Shown here: piece by piece, positions 20,276 to 30,300 of the stretch
Position numbering within the stretch: position 1 is the stretch's first letter
Layout: every line of letters starts with the position of its first letter
DNA from: Methylophilaceae bacterium
GTDB taxonomy: Bacteria; Pseudomonadota; Gammaproteobacteria; Burkholderiales; Methylophilaceae
Length of the DNA: 64,000 nt
Assembly: GCA_028355955.1 (NCBI GenBank)
Contig: JAOMTQ010000003.1
Location: 44,438-108,437, forward strand
Direction: 5' to 3'
Notes under the pieces: model-generated
What the model was told of the DNA's origin: nothing
The model's input: the letters and a program-made list of their open reading frames with translations, nothing else
The model's database searches: none
Position numbers and translations under genes: made by a program

Positions 20276-20839
20276 TTGAAATACACTTTAAAACTTTTTT
20301 TTATTTTTTTATTATCCTTTTTAAGCACAAGCATTTTCGCAGAAAAAAATGTTCAATTTGTCATAAATACTACAAAAGGGAATATTGTTATTGAAACATA
20401 TCCTGAGAAAGCTCCTATCACTGTCAAAAACTTTGAAAGCTATGTAAATAAAGGTTTTTATAATGGCACCATATTTCATCGCGTCATAGATGGCTTTATG
20501 ATTCAAGGTGGTGGATTTACAAAGGATATGTCACAAAAAAAGACGGATGCGCCAATCAAAAACGAAGCTGATAATGGCCTTAAAAATCTTAAATATAGTA
20601 TTGCCATGGCAAGAACTTCAATACCGGATTCTGCAACCTCTCAATTCTTTATAAATGTTAAAAATAATGATTTTTTAGATTACACAGGACAAAGTGGTCC
20701 TGGCTACTGCGTTTTTGGCAAAGTCATCGAAGGTCAAGATGTTGTTGATAAGATTGGTAAATTAAAAACAAGAGTCAAAAATGGGATGGGTGATTTTCCT
20801 ATCAAAACAGTTAAAATTAATTCTATAAAGGTTAAATAA
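20276..20839 (+). CDS. ppiA: Exported cyclophilin-type peptidyl-prolyl isomerase
   Basis: Periplasmic proline isomerase assisting folding of exported proteins. The track ORF starts at 20186, but a TTG at 20276 preceded by GGAG gives KYTLKLFFIFLLSFLSTSIFA, a clean signal peptide ending in an SIFA-EK cleavage site. The mature domain of ~160 residues has the cyclophilin core FHRVIDGFMIQGGGF with the catalytic arginine, and SQFFINVK. A large part of it is almost identical at DNA level to the next gene. That implies recent duplication or gene conversion between an exported and a cytosolic copy. Confidence 0.92.
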   Translation: MKYTLKLFFIFLLSFLSTSIFAEKNVQFVINTTKGNIVIETYPEKAPITVKNFESYVNKGFYNGTIFHRVIDGFMIQGGGFTKDMSQKKTDAPIKNEADNGLKNLKYSIAMARTSIPDSATSQFFINVKNNDFLDYTGQSGPGYCVFGKVIEGQDVVDKIGKLKTRVKNGMGDFPIKTVKINSIKVK

Positions 20840-21252
20840 TTTATGAGTAACGTAACTTTAAAAACAAACTTCGGATCATTCGTGTTGGAGCTAAATGAAA
20901 AGGCTGCTCCTATCACTGTCAAAAACTTTGAAAGCTATGTTAATAAAGGTTTTTTCAATGACACTATATTTCATCGCGTCATAGATGGCTTTATGATTCA
21001 AGGTGGCGGATTTACAAAGGATATGTCACAAAAAAAGACGGATGCGCCAATCAAAAATGAAGCTGATAATGGGCTTAAAAACGAAAAGTATAGTATCGCA
21101 ATGGCAAGAACTCAGGATCCAGACTCAGCCTCATCTCAATTTTTTATAAATGTTAATGATAATAATTTCTTAGATTTTCCTGGTCAAGATGGTGCTGGAT
21201 ACTGCGTTTTTGGCAAAGTCATCGAAGGTCAAGATGTTGTTGATAAGATTGT
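20411..21252 (+). repeat. Tandem duplicated cyclophilin core
   Basis: The block starting at 20411 in the first isomerase gene recurs at about 20906 in the second. Over the first ~205 bases I count about 15 differences by eye, with identical runs of around 40-50 bases. A second identical run of about 50 bases (GCGTTTTTGGCAAAGTCATC and onward) occurs near the 3' ends. Flanking coding sequence differs more. Confidence 0.85.
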
Positions 21253-21331
21253 AAAAGTTTCAACAGGCTCTTCAAATGGACATCAAGACGTTCCTAATGA
21301 AAATATCATAATAGAGGAAGCTTCCGTCTGA
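20843..21331 (+). CDS. ppiB: Cytosolic cyclophilin-type peptidyl-prolyl isomerase
   Basis: Cytosolic proline cis-trans isomerase of 162 residues without a signal peptide. It has FHRVIDGFMIQGGGF, ARTQDPDSASSQFFINV and the GYCVFGKVIEGQDVVD segment typical of PpiB. It starts 3 bases after the exported paralogue and shares long runs of identical DNA with it. Its stop codon overlaps the inferred CTG start of lpxH, and the ribosome site for lpxH (AGAGGAAG) lies inside its last codons. A ppiB-lpxH pair is common in proteobacteria. Confidence 0.95.
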   Translation: MSNVTLKTNFGSFVLELNEKAAPITVKNFESYVNKGFFNDTIFHRVIDGFMIQGGGFTKDMSQKKTDAPIKNEADNGLKNEKYSIAMARTQDPDSASSQFFINVNDNNFLDFPGQDGAGYCVFGKVIEGQDVVDKIVKVSTGSSNGHQDVPNENIIIEEASV

Positions 21332-22053
21332 TTTATATAAAAGATAGTGCTATATTTTTTTCAGACATTCATCTTGATGACTCGTCAAAAAAAGATATAG
21401 CCTACTTTGTTTCTTTCATAAATAACTATGCTAAAAATTATTCAAATATTTTCATTTTAGGTGATTTGTTTGATTGGTGGCCAGGTGATGATAGCAATCA
21501 ATATAAAAAAGTTATTACTTTATTAAAACAACTATCTAAAAAATCAAAAATATTTTTTATTTGTGGAAATCGTGATTACTTAATTGGTAAAAAATTTGCT
21601 AAAGAAACAGATATCACAATTCTTCCAGACCATCAACTTATCAAGCTGGGAAAAGAAAAAGCAATTATCCTTCACGGAGATACCTTATGTACAGATGATA
21701 AGAAATACCAAAGATTTAGAAAATTTTCAAGGTCTTGGGTTAGTAAAAAAATATTTTTATTATTTCCAAAATATTTAAAGGATTTCATATTTCACTTTGC
21801 TAGAAAAAAAAGTAACTATGATAAAAGCTTTAAAGATAAAGATATCATGGATGTAAATGCAATTGCTGTGGAAAAATTATTCAACGAATATAATAACCCT
21901 CCTATTATGATTCATGGTCATACACATCGACCAAAAATTCATAACTATAACTTTAAAGGAGTTAAATCAAAGAGAGTAGTATTAAGTGATTGGCACGAAT
22001 CAGGAAGTTTTTTACTTTGGGAAAAGGGTAAATTAAAAAATATTAAAATTTAA
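21328..22053 (+). CDS. lpxH: UDP-2,3-diacylglucosamine hydrolase, non-ATG start
   Basis: Lipid A pathway metallophosphoesterase making lipid X. The track ORF starts at 21466, inside the enzyme, and would omit metal ligands. The frame is open upstream to 21301 and encodes FFSDIHLDD and [13 protein letters not shown], both essential motifs. No ATG, GTG or TTG exists between the in-frame stop at 21298 and SDIHL. CTG 21328, seven bases after AGAGGAAG, is the best start and yields 241 residues (E. coli has 240); ATT 21331 is the alternative. Further motifs [17 protein letters not shown] and HGHTHRP are intact. Confidence 0.9.
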   Translation: MIYIKDSAIFFSDIHLDDSSKKDIAYFVSFINNYAKNYSNIFILGDLFDWWPGDDSNQYKKVITLLKQLSKKSKIFFICGNRDYLIGKKFAKETDITILPDHQLIKLGKEKAIILHGDTLCTDDKKYQRFRKFSRSWVSKKIFLLFPKYLKDFIFHFARKKSNYDKSFKDKDIMDVNAIAVEKLFNEYNNPPIMIHGHTHRPKIHNYNFKGVKSKRVVLSDWHESGSFLLWEKGKLKNIKI

Positions 22054-22511
22054 GCTCTCTTTACCTCATTAGACCTATTTGCTATAGCAGCTTGATTGAG
22101 TATTCCATTTATATATTTATACCCATCCGCCCCACCATAAGTTTTTGCAATTTCAACCGCTTCATTTATAACCACCTTGTATGGCACGGACACAGAATAC
22201 TTAAGTTCATATAATGAGAAATATATAATTGATAACTCAATTGGGCTAAGTTCCTCATAACTCCTATCAATATATGATTCTATTTCTTGCTTTAAAGAAT
22301 CAATATTCTTAAAGACTCCCAATAACATTTCTTCATATAAATCTTGATCTGCTCTAATATAGTCAGGGTCTTCTTGAATATCTTTTTTTATTTGATTAAT
22401 ATCAATTTGATTAACAAGGCCGCGGTAAATACTTTTCATTACCAATTCTCGTGACTTACGTCTATTACTGATCTTTTTTTTTCTTGGATTTACTTTTGAA
22501 TCAAGAGTCAT
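22050..22511 (-). CDS. nusB: Transcription antitermination factor NusB
   Basis: RNA-binding partner of NusE (S10) in rRNA antitermination. The 153-residue helical protein has the [13 protein letters not shown] start and the C-terminal [25 protein letters not shown] segment that is the family signature. The N-terminus carries a basic extension ([16 protein letters not shown]). It overlaps ribH by 4 bases (ATGA), the standard ribH-nusB coupling. It overlaps lpxH tail-to-tail by 4 bases. Confidence 0.95.
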   Translation of the reverse strand: MTLDSKVNPRKKKISNRRKSRELVMKSIYRGLVNQIDINQIKKDIQEDPDYIRADQDLYEEMLLGVFKNIDSLKQEIESYIDRSYEELSPIELSIIYFSLYELKYSVSVPYKVVINEAVEIAKTYGGADGYKYINGILNQAAIANRSNEVKRA

Positions 22512-22945
22512 ACTTCGCCCATCATGAGTGCCATTTCAATAGCTCCATCTGCAGCTTCCTTTCCTTTTATTTTAGTTCTCGCAAAAGCTTCTTCACCTGA
22601 ATTTGTAGTGATAATTGCATTAATAACTGGAATATTATGTTTTAATTGAACTTGCATTAATCCATTTGCTGATTGATCAGATACCACCTCAAAATGGTAT
22701 GTTTCACCACGAATTACTGCCCCAACCCCAATTAAAACATTATATTTTTTCGTTGTCGCAAAAGCATTTATTAGCGCAGGAATTTCAAGTGCACCTGGGA
22801 CTTCTTTTTTAAGAATATGATTCTCGCTGATACCTTTAGATATCAATTGATTGATACATGACTCTAATATTTCTTTTACGACAGGTTCATTAAAGCGTGA
22901 AAAAACTATGCCTACTTTGAGGCTTTTTAGATCTTGCTGACTCAA
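22508..22945 (-). CDS. ribH: 6,7-dimethyl-8-ribityllumazine synthase
   Basis: Penultimate step of riboflavin synthesis, condensing the pyrimidine precursor with 3,4-dihydroxy-2-butanone 4-phosphate. Motifs are [19 protein letters not shown] and [19 protein letters not shown], with the catalytic histidine in the last. The track ORF starts at 23035, within the MFS gene; TTG 22945, with AAGGAT six bases upstream, gives a normal 145-residue enzyme, so I choose that. It is coupled to nusB by an ATGA overlap. Confidence 0.93.
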   Translation of the reverse strand: MSQQDLKSLKVGIVFSRFNEPVVKEILESCINQLISKGISENHILKKEVPGALEIPALINAFATTKKYNVLIGVGAVIRGETYHFEVVSDQSANGLMQVQLKHNIPVINAIITTNSGEEAFARTKIKGKEAADGAIEMALMMGEV

Positions 22946-22959
22946 TTTAAAATCCTTAT

Positions 22960-24513
22960 TTATAGAAAAATGATTATACCCTTTTGCAAGGCATTCAAAA
23001 TTCCCAAAGTAATTGGCACTCCAACCACAATCCAAGCAAGCGGTAGAACAAATTTTTGTATGGAGGTATTCGTGACTGTTGCTTCAATCTTAGAATTGCT
23101 TTGATCGCCTTTTAATGCCCCTTGCTCTGCTTTTAATTCTTCCTGAGTCATACCAAATTTCTTATTTACAGGCCTAACCAGTAAATTTAAGATAAAGCCG
23201 CCTACAAGAAGTAATGCCAGAATTTTAAAACTAGAGTTATATGCTTGGTCAGTCGGTATCCCCATACTTAATTGATATTCTCTTAAATAAGATATAAGCA
23301 TTGGCCCCACAATTCCTGCCAATGACCATGCAGTTAACAACCTTCCGTGAATTGCTCCAACATGTTGTGTTCCAAAAATATCTGCTAAATATGCAGGGAT
23401 CGTCGCAAACCCACCACCATACATTGTAAGAATAACTAATGTAATAAGAACAAAAGTCGCTATATATTGATTAATTCCGGCCCATGGAGCAGCTAAGTAG
23501 AGTGCTGTGCCTAAACTAAAAAATATTGCATAAGTTAACTTTCTCCCTAAGAAATCAGATGATGATGCCCAAAAAATTCTTCCAATAATATTTGCTAGGG
23601 AGAGTAATGCTCCAAAACCAGTCGCTATAGCTCCGATGATAAGTGGGTCAAAACTACTTGCTGCAATTTCTTGGAACATTGGTTTTGCAACAGATAGAAC
23701 ACCTATACCGGCAGAAACATTCAGACATAAAACTCCCCACAATAACCAAAATTGAGGAGTTTTATGTGCATTACTCACATGAACATGACTGGTAGAAATC
23801 ATATTATTTGTTTTTTTTGCTACTGGATTCCATCCTTCCGGTTTCCAACCTTCAGCAGGGACACGGTAACCAAAGGCACCAATAGTCATTGCAATTAGAT
23901 ATATCAAACCCATAATGAAAAAAGTTTCCCCAACCCCATAGTTGCTGATCAACAGATCTCCCAAAGGCATACCAATCATTGCTCCTCCACCAAAGCCCAT
24001 GATTGCCATTCCGGTCGCTAAGCCTCTTCTATCAGGAAACCATTTAATTAAAGTTGAGACAGGAGAGATATAGCCCAGACCCAAGCCTATGCCTCCTATT
24101 ACGCCAGCCCCTAACCAAATTAACCATAGCTGATGAAGAGATACGCCCAAAGAGGTCACCATAAGACCGCCGCCCCAAAAAATTGCAGCGGCAACTCCCG
24201 CTTTTCTTGGTCCAGCTTTTTCTAACCAGTGCCCAAATAAGGCGGCAGCTAGCCCCAAGAAAACAATGGCAATCGCAAATGTCCAGACAACATCACTCCT
24301 CAACCAATCACAAGAGGTAGTAAATATACGTTCTATAAAACTGACATCAGCTCCACATTCTGTTCCTACTAATTTCGTAAGCTCAGGCCAAAAAATACTA
24401 AACCCATAAATCATTCCAATTGATAAGTGAATCATTAATGCTGCAGGGGGTACCATCCATCTATTAAAAGATTTATCAGCGACAATTTTATTTTTTGCAA
24501 GAGAATCAAACAT
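22960..24513 (-). CDS. MFS transporter, oxalate/formate antiporter (OFA) family
   Basis: Inner-membrane transporter of 517 residues with about 12 membrane helices plus a C-terminal extra segment. The N-terminus (MVPPAALMIHLSIGMIYGFSIFWP) and GLGLGYISPVSTLIKWFPDRRGLATG are characteristic of the OFA/OxlT-like family. The substrate is unknown; oxalate/formate exchange is only the family label. It is divergent from phoB across a 135-base gap with Pho-box-like repeats. A TATATT element lies about 9 bases beyond those repeats in this gene's direction, so phosphate-dependent control is possible. Confidence 0.8.
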   Translation of the reverse strand: MFDSLAKNKIVADKSFNRWMVPPAALMIHLSIGMIYGFSIFWPELTKLVGTECGADVSFIERIFTTSCDWLRSDVVWTFAIAIVFLGLAAALFGHWLEKAGPRKAGVAAAIFWGGGLMVTSLGVSLHQLWLIWLGAGVIGGIGLGLGYISPVSTLIKWFPDRRGLATGMAIMGFGGGAMIGMPLGDLLISNYGVGETFFIMGLIYLIAMTIGAFGYRVPAEGWKPEGWNPVAKKTNNMISTSHVHVSNAHKTPQFWLLWGVLCLNVSAGIGVLSVAKPMFQEIAASSFDPLIIGAIATGFGALLSLANIIGRIFWASSSDFLGRKLTYAIFFSLGTALYLAAPWAGINQYIATFVLITLVILTMYGGGFATIPAYLADIFGTQHVGAIHGRLLTAWSLAGIVGPMLISYLREYQLSMGIPTDQAYNSSFKILALLLVGGFILNLLVRPVNKKFGMTQEELKAEQGALKGDQSNSKIEATVTNTSIQKFVLPLAWIVVGVPITLGILNALQKGIIIFL

Positions 24514-24608
24514 GAAAAATATCCTAAAAGTTTTTATTAATATTGGTCAATTTAGACAATACTACATGAAAAAAAATTATCTAGAATAAAAAAAATATAC
24601 TAAATAAA

Positions 24609-24641
24609 TGTCATAAATATGACATATTAATGTCATAATAT
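24609..24641. promoter_or_regulatory. Pho-box-like direct repeats, also forming a palindrome
   Basis: Three consecutive 11-base units read TGTCATAAATA, TGACATATTAA and TGTCATAATAT. The 11-base period and TGTCA core match PhoB-binding sites. The first 16 bases also form a perfect palindrome, TGTCATA-AA-TATGACA. The block ends only 7 bases before the phoB ATG, too close for a classical activating position for phoB. In the opposite direction, TATATT at 24594-24599 lies about 9 bases away, suiting the MFS gene. Confidence 0.6.
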
Positions 24642-24648
24642 TAATTAA

Positions 24649-25344
24649 ATGGCAGCCAATATACTAATCGTTGAAGATGAAAATGCAATTTTAGAATTAA
24701 TTGCTCTAAATCTTCATCAGTCAGGATTTAATCCCTTGAGAGCAATTAGCGCAGAAATTGCTGATAGCTTGGTCAAAAATACATTACCAGATCTAATTGT
24801 ATTGGATTGGATGTTACCTGGTATGGATGGCATTACTTTTGCTAAAAGACTACGTGCTAATTCTGATACAAAAAAAATTCCTATTATCATGTTAACCGCC
24901 AAAAGTGAGGAGGATAATAAAATTTTGGGTTTGAATTCTGGAATTGATGATTATCTCACTAAACCCTTCAGCCCAAAGGAGCTTATCGCAAGAATCAACG
25001 CTCTGCTTCGAAGAAGTTCTCCTGAATTAACTGATGAACCAGTGAATATTTTAGACCTTACTTTAGACCCTCTCCAACATCAATTAACAATCAAAGGCAA
25101 ACTAATTCAAATTGGACCAACTGAATTTAAAATACTTCACTTGTTTATAAAAAATTTAAATAAAGTTTTTAGTAGAAATCAAATTATGGATAAAGTTTGG
25201 GGAAATAAGTCTGAAATTGATGATAGAACAGTTGATGTTCATATCAAAAGAATCCGTGCATGCCTTGCAAATGATGGCTATGATAAAATTATCAGAACAA
25301 TACGAGGTGAAGGTTATAGTGTTTCGGAAAAGCATCTCTCATAA
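24649..25344 (+). CDS. phoB: Phosphate regulon response regulator PhoB
   Basis: OmpR-class DNA-binding regulator of 231 residues (E. coli PhoB has 229). The receiver domain has the acidic cluster VEDEN near residue 10, the phospho-acceptor in VLDWMLPGMDG near 53, and the conserved lysine in DDYLTKPFSP near 105. The C-terminal winged helix includes RNQIMDKVWG and RTVDVHIKRIR. The start at 24649 is fixed by homology and has no clear ribosome site. It is followed by phoR after 51 bases. The pst and phoU genes are not in the window. Confidence 0.92.
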   Translation: MAANILIVEDENAILELIALNLHQSGFNPLRAISAEIADSLVKNTLPDLIVLDWMLPGMDGITFAKRLRANSDTKKIPIIMLTAKSEEDNKILGLNSGIDDYLTKPFSPKELIARINALLRRSSPELTDEPVNILDLTLDPLQHQLTIKGKLIQIGPTEFKILHLFIKNLNKVFSRNQIMDKVWGNKSEIDDRTVDVHIKRIRACLANDGYDKIIRTIRGEGYSVSEKHLS

Positions 25345-25395
25345 AGATATAAAGCTATAATGAATTTAATTTTTAAACACTAGAGAATAATTGCC

Positions 25396-26694
25396 TTGCA
25401 AGATATCAGACTTCGAACCATCATATTTATTGCTCTAATTTTATCATTGAGCTTTATTGTCTCAAAATTATTTAGCTTCAATATAGCAATTATTTTTTTT
25501 ATTATTAGTTTAATTATTTATCTCATTTCTCATATTTTTTGGATAAATGAATTATCGAAATGGCTCGATAAACCTAAAGCTTCTGAAATTCCTGATGGAA
25601 AGGGTATTTGGCAAGATATATTTTCAAAGATATACAAAAACTACAGATTCGATACCAAGTCAAAAAAAGATCTTGCTAGCGCAATGGAGCAGTTTGTCCA
25701 GGCAGCAGATGCACTCTTAGATGGTGTAGTTTCATTAAATGACTCAAATGAAATAATTTGGTGTAACAAAAGAGCTCAATTAATGTTTGGTATCCACCCA
25801 AGGAAAGATTTAAATAAACCTATTCATCATATTTTTAGGAACTCAGAATTTAAAAAATATCTAGATGAGGAAAATTATGAATCTCCCCTTCAAATTGATA
25901 CTGAAAACTATATTAAACATATCGAAGTAAAAGTAATTCCTTTTGGAGGATATCAAAAACTACTTACAGCAAGGGATATATCATCAATACTTAAAAATGA
26001 ATTAGTTAGAAAAGAATTTGTATCTAATTTTACCCATGAATTAAAAACACCTCTCACAGTAATTACAGGATTTATTGAAACACTAGATCAGCCAAAAAAT
26101 AATCTTACTCAAGGTACAAAAGAAATATTTACGCTTATGAGCGATCAAGCAAATAGAATGAAGGATCTAATAAATGATTTATTATTACTATCAAATATTG
26201 AAGCAAGTCTAAATAAAAATAGATCTGAAAAAATTTCTGTTAAAAGGTTGTTTGAAAATATTAAGATATCTACAACTAAACTTAACAAAAAAAAACAGAA
26301 TATTAAATTTGATATTGATAAAGAATTAAATATTTATGGATCAAAGAGTGAGGTTCAAAGTGCATTTACAAATTTAATAACTAATGCTGTTCGCTATACT
26401 CCTGAAAAAGGAAATATTCTCATAACGTGGCATCTTATAAACAATTTACCAATTATGGAAGTAACAGATAGTGGAGTAGGTATACCAAAAAATAAAATTA
26501 ACAGGATCACTGAGCGTTTTTATAGAGTAGACGAGGATAGAAGCAGGTCTTCCGGGGGCACAGGGCTTGGCTTATCAATCGTTAAAAATATTATGTTACA
26601 ACATCAGGGCCAATTAGAAATATCAAGTGAGTTGAATATTGGAAGTACCTTTAAGCTAGTATTCCCTAGAGATAGAATTATAAAATCTACATGA
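25396..26694 (+). CDS. phoR: Phosphate regulon sensor histidine kinase PhoR
   Basis: Membrane sensor kinase partner of PhoB. The start is TTG at 25396. Two adjacent hydrophobic helices lie within residues ~5-50, followed by a PAS-like region (~105-190), a HisKA domain with FVSNFTHELKTPLTVITGF carrying the phospho-accepting histidine near residue 215, and an ATPase domain with NAVRYTPEKGN, DSGVGIP and GGTGLGLSIV. At 432 residues it is the size of E. coli PhoR (431). A four-base overlap (ATGA) couples it to the downstream lipoprotein gene. Confidence 0.9.
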   Translation: MQDIRLRTIIFIALILSLSFIVSKLFSFNIAIIFFIISLIIYLISHIFWINELSKWLDKPKASEIPDGKGIWQDIFSKIYKNYRFDTKSKKDLASAMEQFVQAADALLDGVVSLNDSNEIIWCNKRAQLMFGIHPRKDLNKPIHHIFRNSEFKKYLDEENYESPLQIDTENYIKHIEVKVIPFGGYQKLLTARDISSILKNELVRKEFVSNFTHELKTPLTVITGFIETLDQPKNNLTQGTKEIFTLMSDQANRMKDLINDLLLLSNIEASLNKNRSEKISVKRLFENIKISTTKLNKKKQNIKFDIDKELNIYGSKSEVQSAFTNLITNAVRYTPEKGNILITWHLINNLPIMEVTDSGVGIPKNKINRITERFYRVDEDRSRSSGGTGLGLSIVKNIMLQHQGQLEISSELNIGSTFKLVFPRDRIIKST

Positions 26695-27392
26695 GAAGAT
26701 TTTTTGTAATCCTATCTTTATTTTTAATTGGATGTAATTCGTCATTAGAAAGAAAGGATTCTACACAATATGACAAAGGCTCTCTCAATCAGCTTACAAA
26801 AACTGACTTTGATCGGATGGCTGATTATGAAATTAAAGAAAATACTGAAAGTTTAAAAATTCTTGCTCTAAAGTTTTATAAAAGAAATCCTAAGGAGTTG
26901 AGAAAAACAACATCAGACAGTCCTGAAGTCACAGTCAACTGGCTATTTACAAGCCAACATAATTGGAAATTCAAAGAAATTAATGATGCTCAAGGGATTG
27001 AAGCTCTTAATCAGGTTTTTGACGAAAATTTCAAGGGTGACAGAGTACTGTCACTTATTACCGGTTTATATACCATGCTAATAATAGCCCATGATAATCA
27101 AAAAGAATTTGATATGTTTGATTCACTTGACCCTCAGTTAATTTACAATGCAGCTCGGAATGTTGAAGTCATTGTTTGGCGATTATCGACCAAAAGGAAA
27201 AAAAATGGAGAGCTATTTCTTGTTACAAACGAAATTAATGATGATCTTCAAAATCTATCATTTGAAAGAGAATTTGGGAAAATTATTGGGAGAACAGATT
27301 ATTTTGCTTATGTATTATCTGAAAAAAAAGAACGCTACATAACAAGAGTTATTCAGGGAACATCATTAAATATATTATTACCGTTTCTATAA
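26691..27392 (+). CDS. Hypothetical lipoprotein downstream of phoR
   Basis: A 233-residue predicted lipoprotein: the signal sequence [15 protein letters not shown] ends in a lipobox with Cys15, and asparagine at +2 suggests outer-membrane sorting. The mature domain is mostly alpha-helical in appearance, with segments such as [25 protein letters not shown] and [16 protein letters not shown] do not recognise a domain. It overlaps phoR by four bases, so it is probably expressed with phoBR, but a role in phosphate metabolism is only inference. Its 3' end overlaps the convergent FAD/Fe-S gene by 6 bases. Confidence 0.7.
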   Translation: MRRFFVILSLFLIGCNSSLERKDSTQYDKGSLNQLTKTDFDRMADYEIKENTESLKILALKFYKRNPKELRKTTSDSPEVTVNWLFTSQHNWKFKEINDAQGIEALNQVFDENFKGDRVLSLITGLYTMLIIAHDNQKEFDMFDSLDPQLIYNAARNVEVIVWRLSTKRKKNGELFLVTNEINDDLQNLSFEREFGKIIGRTDYFAYVLSEKKERYITRVIQGTSLNILLPFL

Positions 27393-30300
27393 TAATATTT
27401 TTTCGATTCCCCCTTTTGTTGCCTTTTTAACATACTCTTCAAGCCAATCTTCACCAAGATTATGTTTAGCTAATTCTACAACAATATAATCAGCAGTTGT
27501 ATTAGTGTCATCTCCATAACGTTGAAGTCCCTGAAGGCATGATGGACAAGATGTTAGAATCTTGACTGGTTTCGATTCCTTGCTTGAGTTAATAGATAAC
27601 TCTGAAATTCCTTTTTGAATTTCTTCTTGTTTCCTTAATTTTACCTGTGAAGCTATATCTGGTCTGGTTGCTGCAAATGTTCCAGACTCACCACAGCATT
27701 TGTCATTCAAAGGAACGGATTGATTCATTAGTGAACTTGTCACCTTTGTGGGTTCATAGGTCTTCATTGGGCTATGACATGGGTCATGGTACATATATTG
27801 CTGACCTGAAACCCCATCCATCTTAATATTTTTTTCCATTAAATACTCATGAATATCTAAAAGGCGACATCCAGGAAATATTTTTTCAAATTCATATTTT
27901 TGTAACTGATCCATACAGGTGCCGCAAGAAACAATTACCGTCTTAATGTCTAAATAATTTAAAGTATTCGCAACTCTATGGAACTGAACTTGATTGTCTG
28001 ACGTAATCTCTTGCCCCTTAACCTCATCTCCTGATGAAGTCTGAGGATATCCACAACACAAGTACCCAGGTGGTAATACTGTAATTGCACCTACTTCAAA
28101 TAACATGGCCTGGGTTGCAAGGCCTACTTGAGAAAATAATCTTTCAGATCCACAACCAGGAAAATAAAACACAGCTTCAGATTCATCGTTCGTTTTACTT
28201 ATATTTCTTATTACTGGGACAACTTTATCGTCTTCAATACCCAATAAACCTCTTGATGTTTTTGTTGGCATATTTTTAGGCATTGGCCTATTCAGAAAAT
28301 GTATAGTTTGTGTAATTACATCAGGTTTTTTAACGCTAGCAGCAGGTGACATTTTAGAAAAATTTGTTAATTTTAGTTTTTTAAAAAGACTATGTCCCCA
28401 TCGTTGCATTTTATAGCCATAATCAATCATTACCTTTCTCATTAATTTGATTGTTAATGGATCTTTTAAATTTAAATAGGCAATTGCAACTGAGTTTCCA
28501 AGATTAAAGTGTTTTTTACCCTGCTCTCTTAAAAAATTTCTCATTGTAATAGAGACTTCGCCATAATCAATATCAACTGGGCATGGAGCTAAACACTTAT
28601 GGCAAACTGTGCAATGATCAGCAACATCATTAAATTCATCAAAATGTTTAATTGAAATGCCTCTTCTAGTTTGCTCCTCATATAAAAATGCTTCAACAAG
28701 TAACGAGGTTGCCAATATCTTATTCCTGGGGCTATAAAGCAAATTTGCTCTTGGAACATGGGTTGCACAGACTGGTTTACATTTACCACATCTGAGACAA
28801 TCACTCACTGAATCTGCGATAGATCCAATAGTCGATTGATTCATGATAATTGATTCCTGCTCTAATAATCCAAAACTAGGTGTATAAGCATTCATTAGTC
28901 CCGAGCCAGGTAATAACTTACCCCTATTAAAGTTTCCATTAGGATCGACCTTATTTTTATATTCAGCGAAGGTATTTATGGCTGATGGTTCCAAAAATTC
29001 CATTTTTGTTATTCCGATACCATGCTCCCCAGAAATAACGCCATCTAAGCTTTTAGCTAGGTTCATGACACGTGCAACTATTTTCTGAGCTTCTTGCATC
29101 ATTTCATAGTTGTCTGAATTTACAGGAATGTTTGTATGTATGTTGCCATCACCAGCATGCATATGGAGTGCCACAAATAGCCTAGACTTCAAAACCTCCT
29201 GATGCTTTTTATAGATAAGATCTCTTATAGCCAAGTACTCTCTTCCGGTAAATATATCTTCTAACGGTTTTTTTAATTCACTCTTCCAAGAGACTCTTAA
29301 TCTATGAGATTTTATTAAATCCAAGATTGTATCTTCACCAAAATTCTCAGTTAATTGTGGGTATTCTTTAGCAGATCTATCAAACCCATCTATATAGCCC
29401 GACCATTTATTTTTAATAGAACTTAGATGCCCGAGTGCCATGTTTTTCTTTTCTTCAAGCAAATCTTCATCCAAATCATTTTTAAAATTACTTAAAAAAT
29501 TAAAATTAAATAAAGTCTCTAGCTCTCCAATTAATGTCAATTTATTAAAAATAGATTGTTGGATATTTATTTTCTCAATTTCATTGGCGTACCTTCCAAG
29601 ATTCGGTAACGGGATAACAACATCCTCATTTATTTTGAAAGCATTTGTATGTTTTGCAATTGCTGCCGTTCTTGCTCTATCAAGCCAAAATCTTTTTCTA
29701 GCTTCTGCCGATACCGCTATAAACCCCTCTCCATTTTTTATATTTGCAATTTGCACAACTTTTGAAGCAACAGAACCAAGTTCGTCCTCATCATCCGAAG
29801 CAATATCTGCAATTAAAATCATCTTAGGCCTGTCTGACCTGGTTGCTTTTGTAGAATAACCAACTGCCCTTATATATCTTTCATCTAGATGTTCAAGACC
29901 AGCTAAATATACGCCATCAAATTCTTTTAAATATTCAGTAATTTGAACAATAGATGGAACTGCATCACTCACACTACCAAAAAATTCTAAGCATACAGTT
30001 CTAATATGTTGAGGCATTTTATGCAAAATAAATCTTGCCGAAGTGATTAAGCCGTCACATCCTTCTTTCTGAACACCTGGTAGACCGCTTAAAAATTTAT
30101 CAGTAACATCTTTTCCGAGACCAGCTTTTCTAAAGTTTGCTCCAGAAATTTCTAAGATTTCTGGGTTTTGTTTGGGATTAATACCATTCTCATCAAATTT
30201 AGTTATCTGAAATTTTACTATTTCGGTGTCATGAACCTTGCCCAAGTTGTGTTCTAATCTTTCAATTTCAACCCAATCTCCATTTGGATCAACCATCTTC

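Noticed and set aside
21466-21480. ATG 21466 as the lpxH start
   Set aside because: It would remove the SDIHL and most of the GDLFDWW metal-binding motifs needed for activity.
28589-28804. 71-residue ORF overlapping the Fe-S region of the FAD oxidoreductase in another frame on the same strand
   Set aside because: It is a frame-shifted reading of the conserved ferredoxin-like region; the long frame is intact, so there is no frameshift.
29440-29859. 139-residue ORF antisense to the FAD/Fe-S gene
   Set aside because: It lies wholly within a strongly supported coding region and its low-complexity serine/phenylalanine composition is that of a reverse-strand shadow.
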